Shown here in pieces: positions 43,061-50,596 of a stretch of DNA of 64,000 nt. This DNA comes from Candidatus Chlorohelix allophototropha (GTDB lineage Bacteria > Chloroflexota > Chloroflexia > Chloroheliales > Chloroheliaceae): contig NZ_CP128400.1 in NCBI RefSeq assembly GCF_030389965.1, forward strand, positions 2,108,001-2,172,000, written 5' to 3'. The translations under genes and the position numbers were made by a program. Within the stretch, counting starts at the first letter, position 1, and every line of letters starts with the position of its first letter. Under the pieces are notes generated by a model, which was not told where the DNA came from, searched no databases, and saw nothing but the letters and a program-made list of their open reading frames with translations.

Positions 43061-44332
43061 TCAAGCGGGCGTTTTTTGCGCCACGCAATTGCTGATGATT
43101 TGAGCTGCCGCTTCTGCGCCGTTCTCGCCCTGTATCTTCATGCCCAATTCCTTTGCGGCATCTTTTATCTCTTTAGTTAGCGCGAAACTGATTGCCTCGG
43201 CTAATTTCTCGGCGGTGAGCTTTTTCCTCGGTATGGGCTTTGCGCCTACACCCAGTTCAAAAACACGCCGCCCCCACGCAAATTGGTCGTTGCCGGAAGG
43301 AATTAATACGCTCGGCACGCCTGCCCACAAACCGGCGGCGGTAGTGCCCGCCCCCCCATGATGCACCACTGCTGCCATGCGCGGGAATAACCACGAGTGC
43401 GGGACGCTTTCGAGTATAAATATCTCCGGTGGTATATCCGCAAGGTTGGACAAGCCGCTCCAACCGGTTGCCAGAATCCCGCGCTGCCCGCTAAGTTTCA
43501 ACGCTTTGATGACCAACGCGGTGGTTTGCGCTGCTAAAGCCGGGTCGCCGATGCTGCCAAAGCCCACATATACCGGCGGTGCGCCTTTCTCCAAAAAATT
43601 CAGCAAGGCGGGGGAAGGCTTCCAAGCTGCCTCCTCCTCTAAAAACCAGTAGCCCGTGTTATAAACATGCTCTGACCAGTCGTTTGGGCGTGGGAAAACA
43701 AAGTTGCTGCAAGAAACTATTGTCGGTAAACTCTGCGTGTTTTGCTTGTCGAAGGGCGAGGTAAAATTCTCAGGCGCGTGACCAAATTCCTGCTTCCAGT
43801 ATTGTTTGACAGGCGAACTGGAAGCGAACCACATAATCTTCCCAAATATCTTGTGCGTGGCAAGGTTAAAAGTTTTGCCCAAACGCGGGGTGTTGTAGAA
43901 AATCAGGGCGGGATAATCTCTGGTGGGAGTCATGGGAAAAGGCGTAGCAAGAATCGCGGGGATTTTAAGCCGCTGCGCGATAAAATACCCGATTGCTGCG
44001 CCCGGATGGTAAACAACCGCGTCTGCGCCGACACAAGCGTTGAAAAAATCCTTTTGCAAATCAAATACAAGCGCTTTAAGTTTGTTAAAGCTGAATAAAA
44101 CCTTGAGCGGATTGTCCGCTTTCATCGCCGCAATCGAGCTATCGGTGGTGGTCACTTTGGAAACATCGCCCTTGATGGGATAAAATTCCAGCCCATGCTC
44201 TTTAACAAAAGATTCGTAGTTCTCAAAGGCGGCAACCCGCACCTGATGTCCTGCCTTTTGCAACGCCAGCCCAAGCGCAATATAGGGTTGCGTATCGCCG
44301 CGCGTGCCGGTGGTCAAAATCGAAATTAACAT
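43061..44332 (-). CDS. UGT-like glycosyltransferase (GT1/GT28 family)
   Basis: Glycosyltransferase of 423 residues with GT-B fold. N-half: LTTGTRGDTQPYIALGLALQKAGHQVRVAAFENYESFV, the acceptor-binding half typical of sterol and macrolide glucosyltransferases. C-half: nucleotide-sugar binding with AAVVHHGGAGTTAAGLWAGVPSVLIP and DQFAWGRRVFELGVG. It would transfer a sugar from UDP-sugar to a lipid or small hydrophobic acceptor. No signal peptide. A TetR-type palindrome lies about 100 bases upstream. It is read away from the TIR-lectin gene. Confidence 0.88.
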   Translation of the reverse strand: MLISILTTGTRGDTQPYIALGLALQKAGHQVRVAAFENYESFVKEHGLEFYPIKGDVSKVTTTDSSIAAMKADNPLKVLFSFNKLKALVFDLQKDFFNACVGADAVVYHPGAAIGYFIAQRLKIPAILATPFPMTPTRDYPALIFYNTPRLGKTFNLATHKIFGKIMWFASSSPVKQYWKQEFGHAPENFTSPFDKQNTQSLPTIVSCSNFVFPRPNDWSEHVYNTGYWFLEEEAAWKPSPALLNFLEKGAPPVYVGFGSIGDPALAAQTTALVIKALKLSGQRGILATGWSGLSNLADIPPEIFILESVPHSWLFPRMAAVVHHGGAGTTAAGLWAGVPSVLIPSGNDQFAWGRRVFELGVGAKPIPRKKLTAEKLAEAISFALTKEIKDAAKELGMKIQGENGAEAAAQIISNCVAQKTPA

Positions 44333-44430
44333 TCAACACCTACCAAATAATTAATAAATATAGCTCATTCGGGGCATAAGGCGGCGCACTCTAATACACT
44401 GGCGTTTCTGGTACTCATCCCCGCATAATA

Positions 44431-44452
44431 TAACTTACTTACGTGTAAGTTA
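44431..44452. promoter_or_regulatory. TetR-type palindrome
   Basis: TAACTTAC and GTAAGTTA flank a 6-base centre (TTACGT). It is about 100 bases upstream of the glycosyltransferase ATG; no TetR gene is nearby. Confidence 0.45.
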
Positions 44453-44646
44453 ATATCATTTAAATTATGCGCTGTCAAGAGGTTTCTATGAAAAAAACCA
44501 TTTCGGTTCGGTTTGAGGCGTTCTGATTGGCTTTGTGCGAGGCGAATAAGGACATATCCCCGCCATTGGGATTAAGGTTCGGATTGGGGTTGTATGGGAG
44601 AGGGCTATTGCCCTTGCTACGCCCGTGTTTTTGTTGTAGCAAAACC

Positions 44647-44704
44647 CCGCCCGTTTGGGTATAATTAAACTGTAGTTGCGTTAGAGCTAAACCCTACACC
44701 GGAG
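44647..44704 (+). promoter_or_regulatory. Shared promoter-leader block, copy 3
   Basis: CCGCCCGTTTGGGTATAATT is kept exactly as in copy 1 (TATAAT at 44660-44665); the leader has diverged but keeps its length and the closing CCGGAG. Confidence 0.75.
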
Positions 44705-44712
44705 CGCAAACA

Positions 44713-46140
44713 ATGCCCGACCCCGCCAAACTAAAAGTCTTTCTGTGCCACTCCTCCGGGGATAAGCCCATAGTGCGCGAATTGTACCAGCGCCTTAAAG
44801 CCGAAAACTGGATTGAACCATGGTTGGACGAAGAAGAATTATATCCGGGACAGCCGTGGCAGTACGCCATTGAGAAGGCATTGGAAGAAAGCCACATCAT
44901 TTTGGTGTGTCTTACGCCCGAATCGGTGGCAAAAATCGGCTATGTACAGGCAGAGATAGAAACCGCGCTATTCTATGCCAAATATATGCCGGAAGGGTTG
45001 AGCAACATCATCCCCTTGAAACTGGCGGAGTGCGAAATCCCGCGAAGGTTGAGTCGGTGGCAAGCGGCGAGGTTCTACGATGAGCGTGGGCGCGAAATGC
45101 TGTTGAAAGGGTTGCGCCTCCATGCTAAGAATTTCGGCATTGTACTACCCGAACCGCCCGTTGCCTCACCTCCTATTCAAAAGCCGCCCGTCCCGCCCGT
45201 AATAAAAGCGGTAGAGCCAAAACTTGCGCCTGCGCCCGCCCCGTCCAAAACCGAAGCGGAACGGTTGCTCGATGAAATCGCCGCGCCCAACACGACTCAC
45301 AAACGCCGCATGGAAATCGGGGATAGGTTGAGTGAAATCGGCGACCCTCGTAAGGGTGTAAGTGTGCGCGAGGATGGAATCCCGGACATAGCGTGGCTGG
45401 CGGTTGCGCCGGGTGGCAAGCTGAAGATTGAGAAACAGACCTTTGAAGTGCAACCCTTCTACATAGCGCAATACCAAGTAACCTTTGCCCAATATGAAGC
45501 CTTTGTGAAAGCAACGGACGGCTACCAGAACCGCGAGTGGTGGCAGGGCTTCCCGCAAGAGTACCAGCCGCAAGAGTTGAGGGAGCAAAGGCAGAAAGGC
45601 TTGAACATACCGCGAGATAATATGTCGTGGTATCAAGCGGTGGCGTTTGGGCGGTGGCTGAACAAGCGCATGCAGGGTTGGCAATTGCCCAATCCGGGCG
45701 GAGGGAATAGCCCCTTGGTGGTGGGGCAGAACGCGCAAGTGCGTTTGCCGCTGGAATGGGAATGGCAATGGGCGGCGCAAGGGGGCAACCAACAACGAGC
45801 ATACCCGTGGGGCGCGTGGCAAGAGGGCTACGCTAATACTAATGAAGCGGACTTGGCACGCACAACGGCGGTGGGGATGTACCCGCAGGGGGCGGCGGCA
45901 TGCGGGGCGCTAGACATGAGTGGGAATGTATGGGAGTGGTGTCAGAACGAGTACCAGAAGCCTTCGGAAGTGGCGGTGGACGAGAGCAATGCCTATAGAG
46001 TTCTGCGGGGCGGGTCTTTCTACTACGATCGAGATGATGCGTCCTGTGCGTACCGCCTCTTCAACTTTCCTTACAAAGGTAACTTTTATCGCGGTCTTCG
46101 GGTGGTGTTGTGTGCCCCTATGCGTCCCTCTGAACTCTGA
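44713..46140 (+). CDS. TIR effector with diversified FGE/C-type-lectin domain
   Basis: Protein of 475 residues, a diverged third member of the set. TIR domain (about 6-145): LKVFLCHSSGDKPIVREL, WLDEEELYPGQPW, ILVCLTPESV and the Glu in GYVQAEIETAL. Pro-rich linker (about 150-200), then the FGE/lectin domain (about 225-475): FYIAQYQVTFAQYEAF, RLPLEWEWQWAAQGG, GALDMSGNVWEWC, RGGSFYYDRD, GLRVVLC. The variable block is 46018-46092. It lies 5.4 kb from the other two, so the family is spread by copying of whole genes with their promoter. Confidence 0.87.
   Translation: MPDPAKLKVFLCHSSGDKPIVRELYQRLKAENWIEPWLDEEELYPGQPWQYAIEKALEESHIILVCLTPESVAKIGYVQAEIETALFYAKYMPEGLSNIIPLKLAECEIPRRLSRWQAARFYDERGREMLLKGLRLHAKNFGIVLPEPPVASPPIQKPPVPPVIKAVEPKLAPAPAPSKTEAERLLDEIAAPNTTHKRRMEIGDRLSEIGDPRKGVSVREDGIPDIAWLAVAPGGKLKIEKQTFEVQPFYIAQYQVTFAQYEAFVKATDGYQNREWWQGFPQEYQPQELREQRQKGLNIPRDNMSWYQAVAFGRWLNKRMQGWQLPNPGGGNSPLVVGQNAQVRLPLEWEWQWAAQGGNQQRAYPWGAWQEGYANTNEADLARTTAVGMYPQGAAACGALDMSGNVWEWCQNEYQKPSEVAVDESNAYRVLRGGSFYYDRDDASCAYRLFNFPYKGNFYRGLRVVLCAPMRPSEL
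46018..46092 (+). other. Variable region 3 (DGR-type)
   Basis: Twenty-five codons from TTC to CGC, aligned with the other two regions without gaps. Here most variable codons are TAC/TTC/TTT (Tyr/Phe) and AAC/AAA. The anchors CGA, GCG, TAC CGC and Pro are conserved. Downstream of it the gene diverges from the other two. Confidence 0.72.
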
Positions 46141-46150
46141 ATTAAAGGCA

Positions 46151-46170
46151 GGGCGTATTCAAATACGCCA
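46151..46170. repeat. Family A palindrome after variable region 3
   Basis: GGGCGTATTCAAATACGCCA, ten bases after the stop, in the same relative place as after the other two variable regions. Confidence 0.7.
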
Positions 46171-46264
46171 CTAAGGGAATCGGTATTTGTGTGGGAGAGG
46201 GTTTTACCCTCGATTATCGAGAGCAATAGCTCTCTCCCACAAGATGCCCGGTTTTAACCCCAAC

Positions 46265-47062
46265 TCATGCGGGTTGCGTGGGTACGTAGATATTGCGGTG
46301 GGTGAAGGGGGCGCGTAGCACTCGCCATACCAACTTGCGATTGGGTAGCCAGTTAATGTATGCACCGTGCTTCTGATTTGCCAGCATTTTCTTGACCAGC
46401 CACGGCGTAACCGTTTCCACTCGATCGCCCATTATATTGAAAAACTTCCGCGCTCTCTCCGAGCCTTCGCCCTCCAAACCCGGCTGCATCAAATCGGTGA
46501 CCACGATGCCGGGACTCAGGTAGCACACTTTCACGGGTGTTTTGGCAGCCTCGATGATTAGCCCTTTGGTAAAATAGGATACGCCCGCTTTGCTGGAGGC
46601 GTAGATAATCGTTTTCGGCACAACCGGTCCGCTATCGCCCATGCCCATCATGTTGTAAATCTGACCTGAGCCTTGTGCCAACATCCCCTTAAACGCCACT
46701 TTCGAGCCGAACATCTCGCCTAGCAAGTTGGTGCGAATTACCGCATTAATGGTATCGGTTGGCACATCCCAGAAAAATTCGCGGGGATAGCCCATCCCGG
46801 CGTTATTAATCCAGATGTCCACCTTGCCATAGTTGTTGATAGCGGCATCCCACAGTCCTTGAAGCTGTACCGGGTCGCTCACATTGCAAACATGGCTCTT
46901 AACCCGCGCCGCTCCGAATCGCGCTGCCAGACTTTTCTCGGCTGCGGCTACTTCTGCCGGAATATGCGCGCTGATGGTAACGCGCTGCCCTTGTTTGAGA
47001 AATTCTTGCGCCAAACCGTAGCCAATGCCTGTGCTGCTGCCGGTAATCACAATGCTTTTCAT
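46265..47062 (-). CDS. Short-chain dehydrogenase/reductase
   Basis: SDR of 265 residues. Cofactor motif TGSSTGIGYGLA, structural NNAGMGYP and the catalytic Tyr-Lys in YASSKAGV, with the preceding Ser region GDSGPVVP. NAD(P)-dependent oxidation or reduction of an alcohol or ketone; the substrate cannot be inferred. C-terminal segment LVKKMLANQKHGAYINWLP resembles the SDRs of lipid metabolism. Single leftward gene. Confidence 0.88.
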   Translation of the reverse strand: MKSIVITGSSTGIGYGLAQEFLKQGQRVTISAHIPAEVAAAEKSLAARFGAARVKSHVCNVSDPVQLQGLWDAAINNYGKVDIWINNAGMGYPREFFWDVPTDTINAVIRTNLLGEMFGSKVAFKGMLAQGSGQIYNMMGMGDSGPVVPKTIIYASSKAGVSYFTKGLIIEAAKTPVKVCYLSPGIVVTDLMQPGLEGEGSERARKFFNIMGDRVETVTPWLVKKMLANQKHGAYINWLPNRKLVWRVLRAPFTHRNIYVPTQPA

Positions 47063-47519
47063 GCCAAGCCTTTCCTATGTCAATTTGCGGGTATATGATT
47101 CTTTAACCAGCTTTATTATGCCTCAGAAAAGCGCAAATGCCTGTAGCTTGCGTTTCTTTTGAGGATTTGTAATGCGCCGTTCCGCGCGGGGTTTTCAGGG
47201 GTGTCCACTTGAACTCCTCTTTCCAATTTCCCCCTTGAGGGGGCAGGGGGTAAATAGTTACGGAAATTCTATTAAACTTTCAAGCGGCTAGAGGTCGTTA
47301 GAGAAAAAGGCTTTTCTGGATGCCAATCTACATATCCCCCGTAAATAGTACGGGCAGGGGCGAAAAACTAGAAAGATTTAGGCCTGAACAGGCTTTAAAG
47401 CAACAAAGCGGCTTTAGTGATAAACATCATATCTGCTCTAACCGTATTAGCTTACTATATAACTGAAATTATGTTGTCGCCGAGAGTTATTTGCATCAAA
47501 AGAGTAGGAGCAAAATCGA
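47063..47519. other. Intergenic region with family C and B remnants
   Basis: A 457-base gap. It has the SDR promoter, a family C repeat at about 47190-47260, a family B remnant near 47327, and AT-rich DNA before the small peptide. GTAGGAGCAAAATCGA at 47503-47519 is its ribosome-binding region. Confidence 0.55.
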
Positions 47520-47723
47520 ATGGAAAATAATAAGCCTGTCTCTGAAAAAGAGCCGATTCAGCCTGATGGTGAAGCCGAAAAAGAATTATCCGAGAACGAC
47601 CTTGATAATGTGGCGGGCGGTGGCGGTGGCTTTTGGAGTGGGAAATCGCCCATAGCCAGAGTCGGTTTGCCAAATGAATTGCTGCCTGCGGTGCAAAAAA
47701 TCATGCCGGGTGGGGCTATCTAA
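47520..47723 (+). CDS. Leader-type peptide with Gly-Gly motif
   Basis: Peptide of 67 residues with an acidic N-terminus (MENNKPVSEKEPIQPD) and the typical leader end ELSENDLDNVAGG, as in RiPP precursors and Nif11 peptides. A Gly-rich, basic tail follows (GGGFWSGKSPIARVGLPNEL then LPAVQKIMPGGAI). GTAGGAG lies about ten bases upstream of the ATG. No modifying enzyme or exporter is near. Possibly a bacteriocin-like or RiPP precursor; the short core has no Cys, Ser or Thr richness. Confidence 0.6.
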   Translation: MENNKPVSEKEPIQPDGEAEKELSENDLDNVAGGGGGFWSGKSPIARVGLPNELLPAVQKIMPGGAI

Positions 47724-47784
47724 TAGCTTGCTACCTTGTGCGGGGCGGTTTGCCAATACTCGGTGAACCGCCCTTTGCGTACCT

Positions 47785-48648
47785 CTATTTTACCGCTACC
47801 CCTGCCAGCGAGACGTTATTTAACACGTAGCTCTCGCCCTGCCGATATGCCTGTAAATCCTGCCGAGTTTGCGCCACCAGTTGTTCCATCACTTCGGGCG
47901 GTTGCTTGGCAAGGGAGACGGTGGTTATTCCCGCTGCGTCCAAAAATCCCTGCCAATATTCCTCTGCCCCCGCTACGGTCAGGCTGGCGTTGAGCCGTTC
48001 CACCCGCGCCTCGCCGAAGCCACACGCATGCAACAACCCTTCCACCACGCCCGGCGCACCAAAGCGAAACATAGAAGGACGTTCTACGCGAGGCGGCGGA
48101 AATTGGCGCGTTATTGCCAGCAACGCCAGACGGAGGAAATCCACCTCATGTTCTTCGCCCCACACTGTAACCGCTACGCGCCCGCCCGGCTTCAGCACGC
48201 GCCAAGCCTCCAGCAACGCCTTTTCTGGGTGCGGAAAGTGCATCAGCCCTAGCCCAATCAGGACGGCATCGAAACTCTCGTCTGCTGCTGCCAAATGCTC
48301 GGCATCCATCACCGTAAAGCTGATGTTTTCCAGCCCTTCGCCTTGCGCCCGCTTGCGCCCGATTTCCAACGCCTGTTCCGCAATGTCAATGCCGATAATC
48401 GCCCCTTGCGCCCCTACTTTTCGGGCAGCGTAGCGCGACACCAAACCGGGACCGCACGCCACATCCAGCACGCGCCCGCCCGTTTCCAATCGCGCCAATT
48501 CTACCATCCGTTCCAACGCGCCTCGGTTCACCTCAACCCCGCGCTCGTAACGTTCTGCCACCAGATTAAAGCCCGCCCGCTCTTGCTGCTTGAAACGTTT
48601 GGGGTCGAAACTTGCTTTTTCCGCGCTCACTTTAGCCTGCTTTCTCAC
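47785..48648 (-). CDS. SAM-dependent methyltransferase (UbiE-like)
   Basis: Class I methyltransferase of 287 residues. Motif I is VLDVACGPGLVSRYAA, then IGIDIAEQALE, MDAEHLAAADESFDAVLIGLGLMHFP and the post-motif GGRVAVTVWGEEH. It resembles the UbiE/arsenite-like methyltransferase-11 group. Substrate unknown. It converges with the small leader peptide gene on the other strand; a methyltransferase acting on that peptide is possible but not supported by more than position. Confidence 0.85.
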   Translation of the reverse strand: MRKQAKVSAEKASFDPKRFKQQERAGFNLVAERYERGVEVNRGALERMVELARLETGGRVLDVACGPGLVSRYAARKVGAQGAIIGIDIAEQALEIGRKRAQGEGLENISFTVMDAEHLAAADESFDAVLIGLGLMHFPHPEKALLEAWRVLKPGGRVAVTVWGEEHEVDFLRLALLAITRQFPPPRVERPSMFRFGAPGVVEGLLHACGFGEARVERLNASLTVAGAEEYWQGFLDAAGITTVSLAKQPPEVMEQLVAQTRQDLQAYRQGESYVLNNVSLAGVAVK

Positions 48649-48679
48649 CGGATGTCGGTTTTTGGTTGATATTTATCAC

Positions 48680-48850
48680 CCCCTGCCCCCCTCAAGGGGG
48701 AAAGGAGAGAGGGAATTTTAGGGGACACCCCTTTGACCCCGCACAGGGGTTGCCACCCCTGAGAACCCCGCTCAGAATCCCCTGCCCCCTCAAGGGGGAA
48801 AGGAGAGAGGGAATTTTAGGGGTTGCCACCCCTGAGAACCCCGCTCGGAA
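48680..48850. repeat. Family C repeat, tandem copy
   Basis: Two head-to-tail units (about 48680-48778 and 48779-48850) of CCCCTGCCCCCCTCAAGGGG type with GGAAAGGAGAGAGGGAATTT and CCACCCCTGAGAACCCCGCT. It lies just upstream of the methyltransferase start and after the thioesterase stop. Confidence 0.8.
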
Positions 48851-48851
48851 C

Positions 48852-49304
48852 TTAGAGGTTCGGTTTTTGCTTGATTTCGGTTACGGCGACGGTGCAACGC
48901 GAGACGCACACCAACCGCCGTTTTTCATCGTAGATTTTTATGTCCCACACTTGCGAACTGCGTCCTCGATGCAGCGGTATCGCCTCGCCTGTCACCATCC
49001 CGTCTCCGATGGGGCGCAGGTGGTTGGCGTTGATTTCTTGCCCCACCGCTACATGGGTGGTGCGATCGGGCAGGTTCAGCCACGCGCCCAGTGAAGCCAG
49101 CGATTCGGCAAGCGCCACATTCGCGCCCCCGTGTAGCAAGCCAAAAGGCTGATGGTTTTTGGAGTTGACCTGCATCGTGCCGACCATTTTCTCCGGGCTG
49201 GCTTCGACAATCTCAATATCAAGCGAGCCGTGCAGGGTATTATCCTTATATTGCTGATTGATTAATTTCGCTGCTTCGTACTTATCTTCTGGAAGTTGCA
49301 CCAC
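48852..49304 (-). CDS. PaaI-type hotdog thioesterase
   Basis: Protein of 150 residues in the hotdog thioesterase family (PaaI/ACOT13-like). Features: HQPFGLLHGGANVALAESLASLGAW, the catalytic helix region in which the Asn/Gly/Glu of the active site lie, and GQEINANHLRPIGDG..GRSSQVWDIKIYDEKRRLVCVSRCTVAV. It would hydrolyse acyl-CoA thioesters. Upstream are two operator-like palindromes (49319-49371), so transcription appears regulated by a TetR-type protein elsewhere. Confidence 0.87.
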   Translation of the reverse strand: MVQLPEDKYEAAKLINQQYKDNTLHGSLDIEIVEASPEKMVGTMQVNSKNHQPFGLLHGGANVALAESLASLGAWLNLPDRTTHVAVGQEINANHLRPIGDGMVTGEAIPLHRGRSSQVWDIKIYDEKRRLVCVSRCTVAVTEIKQKPNL

Positions 49305-49318
49305 ATATCCCCCTTGTC

Positions 49319-49371
49319 ATATAACAAGCGTTACAAATTCGCATGCCTCATAAATATAACAATCGTTATAT
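49319..49371. promoter_or_regulatory. Two TetR-type operator-like sites
   Basis: ATATAAC-AATC-GTTATAT (49354-49371) is a perfect palindrome; ATATAAC-AAGC-GTTACA at 49319-49335 is a degenerate copy, 35 bases away. They sit just upstream of the thioesterase start. Confidence 0.5.
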
Positions 49372-49993
49372 TATGGAATCCGGCTAACAGGTTCAATTGT
49401 GAACCCATGTTAAACCAACATATCCCCAATCGGTAGAATCGGGAAAACCGCTCTTTTGCTTTGGCAAGGAGTTTCAACCCCTTGTATTAATTCGCTGCCC
49501 ATCGCATTTGGGCAACGAGAATTATAAGCCTTTCCGCCCTTAAGGAAAAGCGGAATCGGCAAACCATATTCGTGGCGATAGAGACATATCCCCCGTTTGT
49601 GGTATGGTGAGGAGAGGGCAAGGGTTTGGGGGTTCGGGTTGGTAGGGGCGTATTTGAATACGCCCGCGATAGGTGAAAAAGGGCGTAGAATGCGTCCTTA
49701 CCCGAACGGGGGCAACGCACGATAAGGACATATCCCCGCTTGTGGTGAAATGAGGAGAAGGGAAAGGGACTTGAGCAAATTGTTACCGAATGGTGGTTCT
49801 AATTGTCTTGATGCGCTCGGCGTTTGGTGGCGTTTATCGATAGGGTTGTGGCAATGGGCGATGGGGACATATCCCCCCCCCCGATGGGTTTATACGTGTG
49901 GGGGTAACGGAATATCTGAGAGGATTGTTGTAAGCGTAAATGCTTGTCTGGTATCCGTGTAGGTGGTCACCACTACACCCGCGCCCGTGACAA
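49372..49993. repeat. Intergenic region packed with dispersed repeats
   Basis: No gene in more than 600 bases. Family B copies lie at 49577-49594, 49721-49737 and 49860-49877 and a family A palindrome at 49646-49665. A GGGAGAGGG-type purine-rich linker recurs between them (also at 53460-53630). Confidence 0.65.
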
Positions 49994-50596
49994 CTATAGC
50001 ATTATTTGACTTACTTCAAGTTTTTTAATCTTTTCCCAAGCTACTCTTCTTATTGATTCCTGCGAGTGATTTCGATATAGCCAACTAAGGGTCGGTAAGA
50101 TAGTAATATCTTCGAACTTGGCTAGAGCTTCGACTATTTCTACATTAATTGGCCTATTTTGGCAAATTAAAATGAGCGGTTCAACCGCTTTTTTCTCATT
50201 CAAATCGCTTAAAGCCTTTGCTGCACTAGCCCGTACAACTAAACTTTCATCTTTTAAGGCTTCTATCAAATAACCTACTACTTGCGGACTAGCAATTGTT
50301 CCTAGCGCACTTACACTTCTCATTCTAAGCCAAGCATCTTCACTTTTTAGGCTATTGAGAAGAAATCCAATTGCCCCATCATCCTTAGTCTCACCTAATG
50401 CCCATACAATTACCTGCTGCCATTTGCTTTCATTATGTATGTGTATATAGGTAAGTAGTGGCTTTACCGCTCTACCTCTACCTATTTTTCCTAAAGCAAG
50501 AATACTGGCGCTTTTAATTTCATCATCCTCAGCAGAATCATCCATGATATTGAGAAGAGCCTCAAAAGCATTGCTATCTCCAATCATGTCTAAAGC
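49994..50596 (-). pseudogene. HEAT-repeat gene, 3' part split off by an IS
   Basis: C-terminal part of a HEAT-repeat protein: ALDMIGDSNAFEALLNIMDD, then pairs such as DAWLRMRSVSALGTIASPQVVGYLIEAL. It joins the 5' part at 52021-53280 once the IS and one copy of the 9-bp target are removed, in frame, giving 617 codons. By itself it has an ATG at 50599 that lies in the IS end, so any product would be artificial. Confidence 0.85.
50588..50596. repeat. Target duplication, left copy
   Basis: GTCTAAAGC, identical to 52021-52029 on the other side of the IS. Confidence 0.9.

Larger units (their letters stand above)
44333..44712. other. Intergenic region with operator, family B repeat and promoter
   Basis: A 380-base gap between divergent genes: TetR-type palindrome (44431-44452), family B repeat (44544-44561), and the third copy of the lectin-gene promoter (44647-44704). 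No gene. Confidence 0.65.

Noticed and set aside
36028-46140. FGE domains as genuine sulfatase-modifying enzymes
   Set aside because: No sulfatase is near, the C-terminal block is hypervariable and fused to TIR or DUF4062, so a lectin-type receptor is more likely. Enzymatic function is not fully excluded.
35963-46200. Reverse transcriptase or template repeat for the DGR inside the window
   Set aside because: No frame with the YxDD or SQ motifs and no AAC-rich non-coding copy of the variable block was found.
47723-47785. Methyltransferase and leader peptide as a RiPP cluster
   Set aside because: Convergent orientation and generic UbiE-like enzyme; no other RiPP gene, so only proximity supports it.
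49750-49962. Frame of 70 codons in the repeat-rich gap
   Set aside because: It translates family B repeat and linker DNA; no RBS or conserved features.
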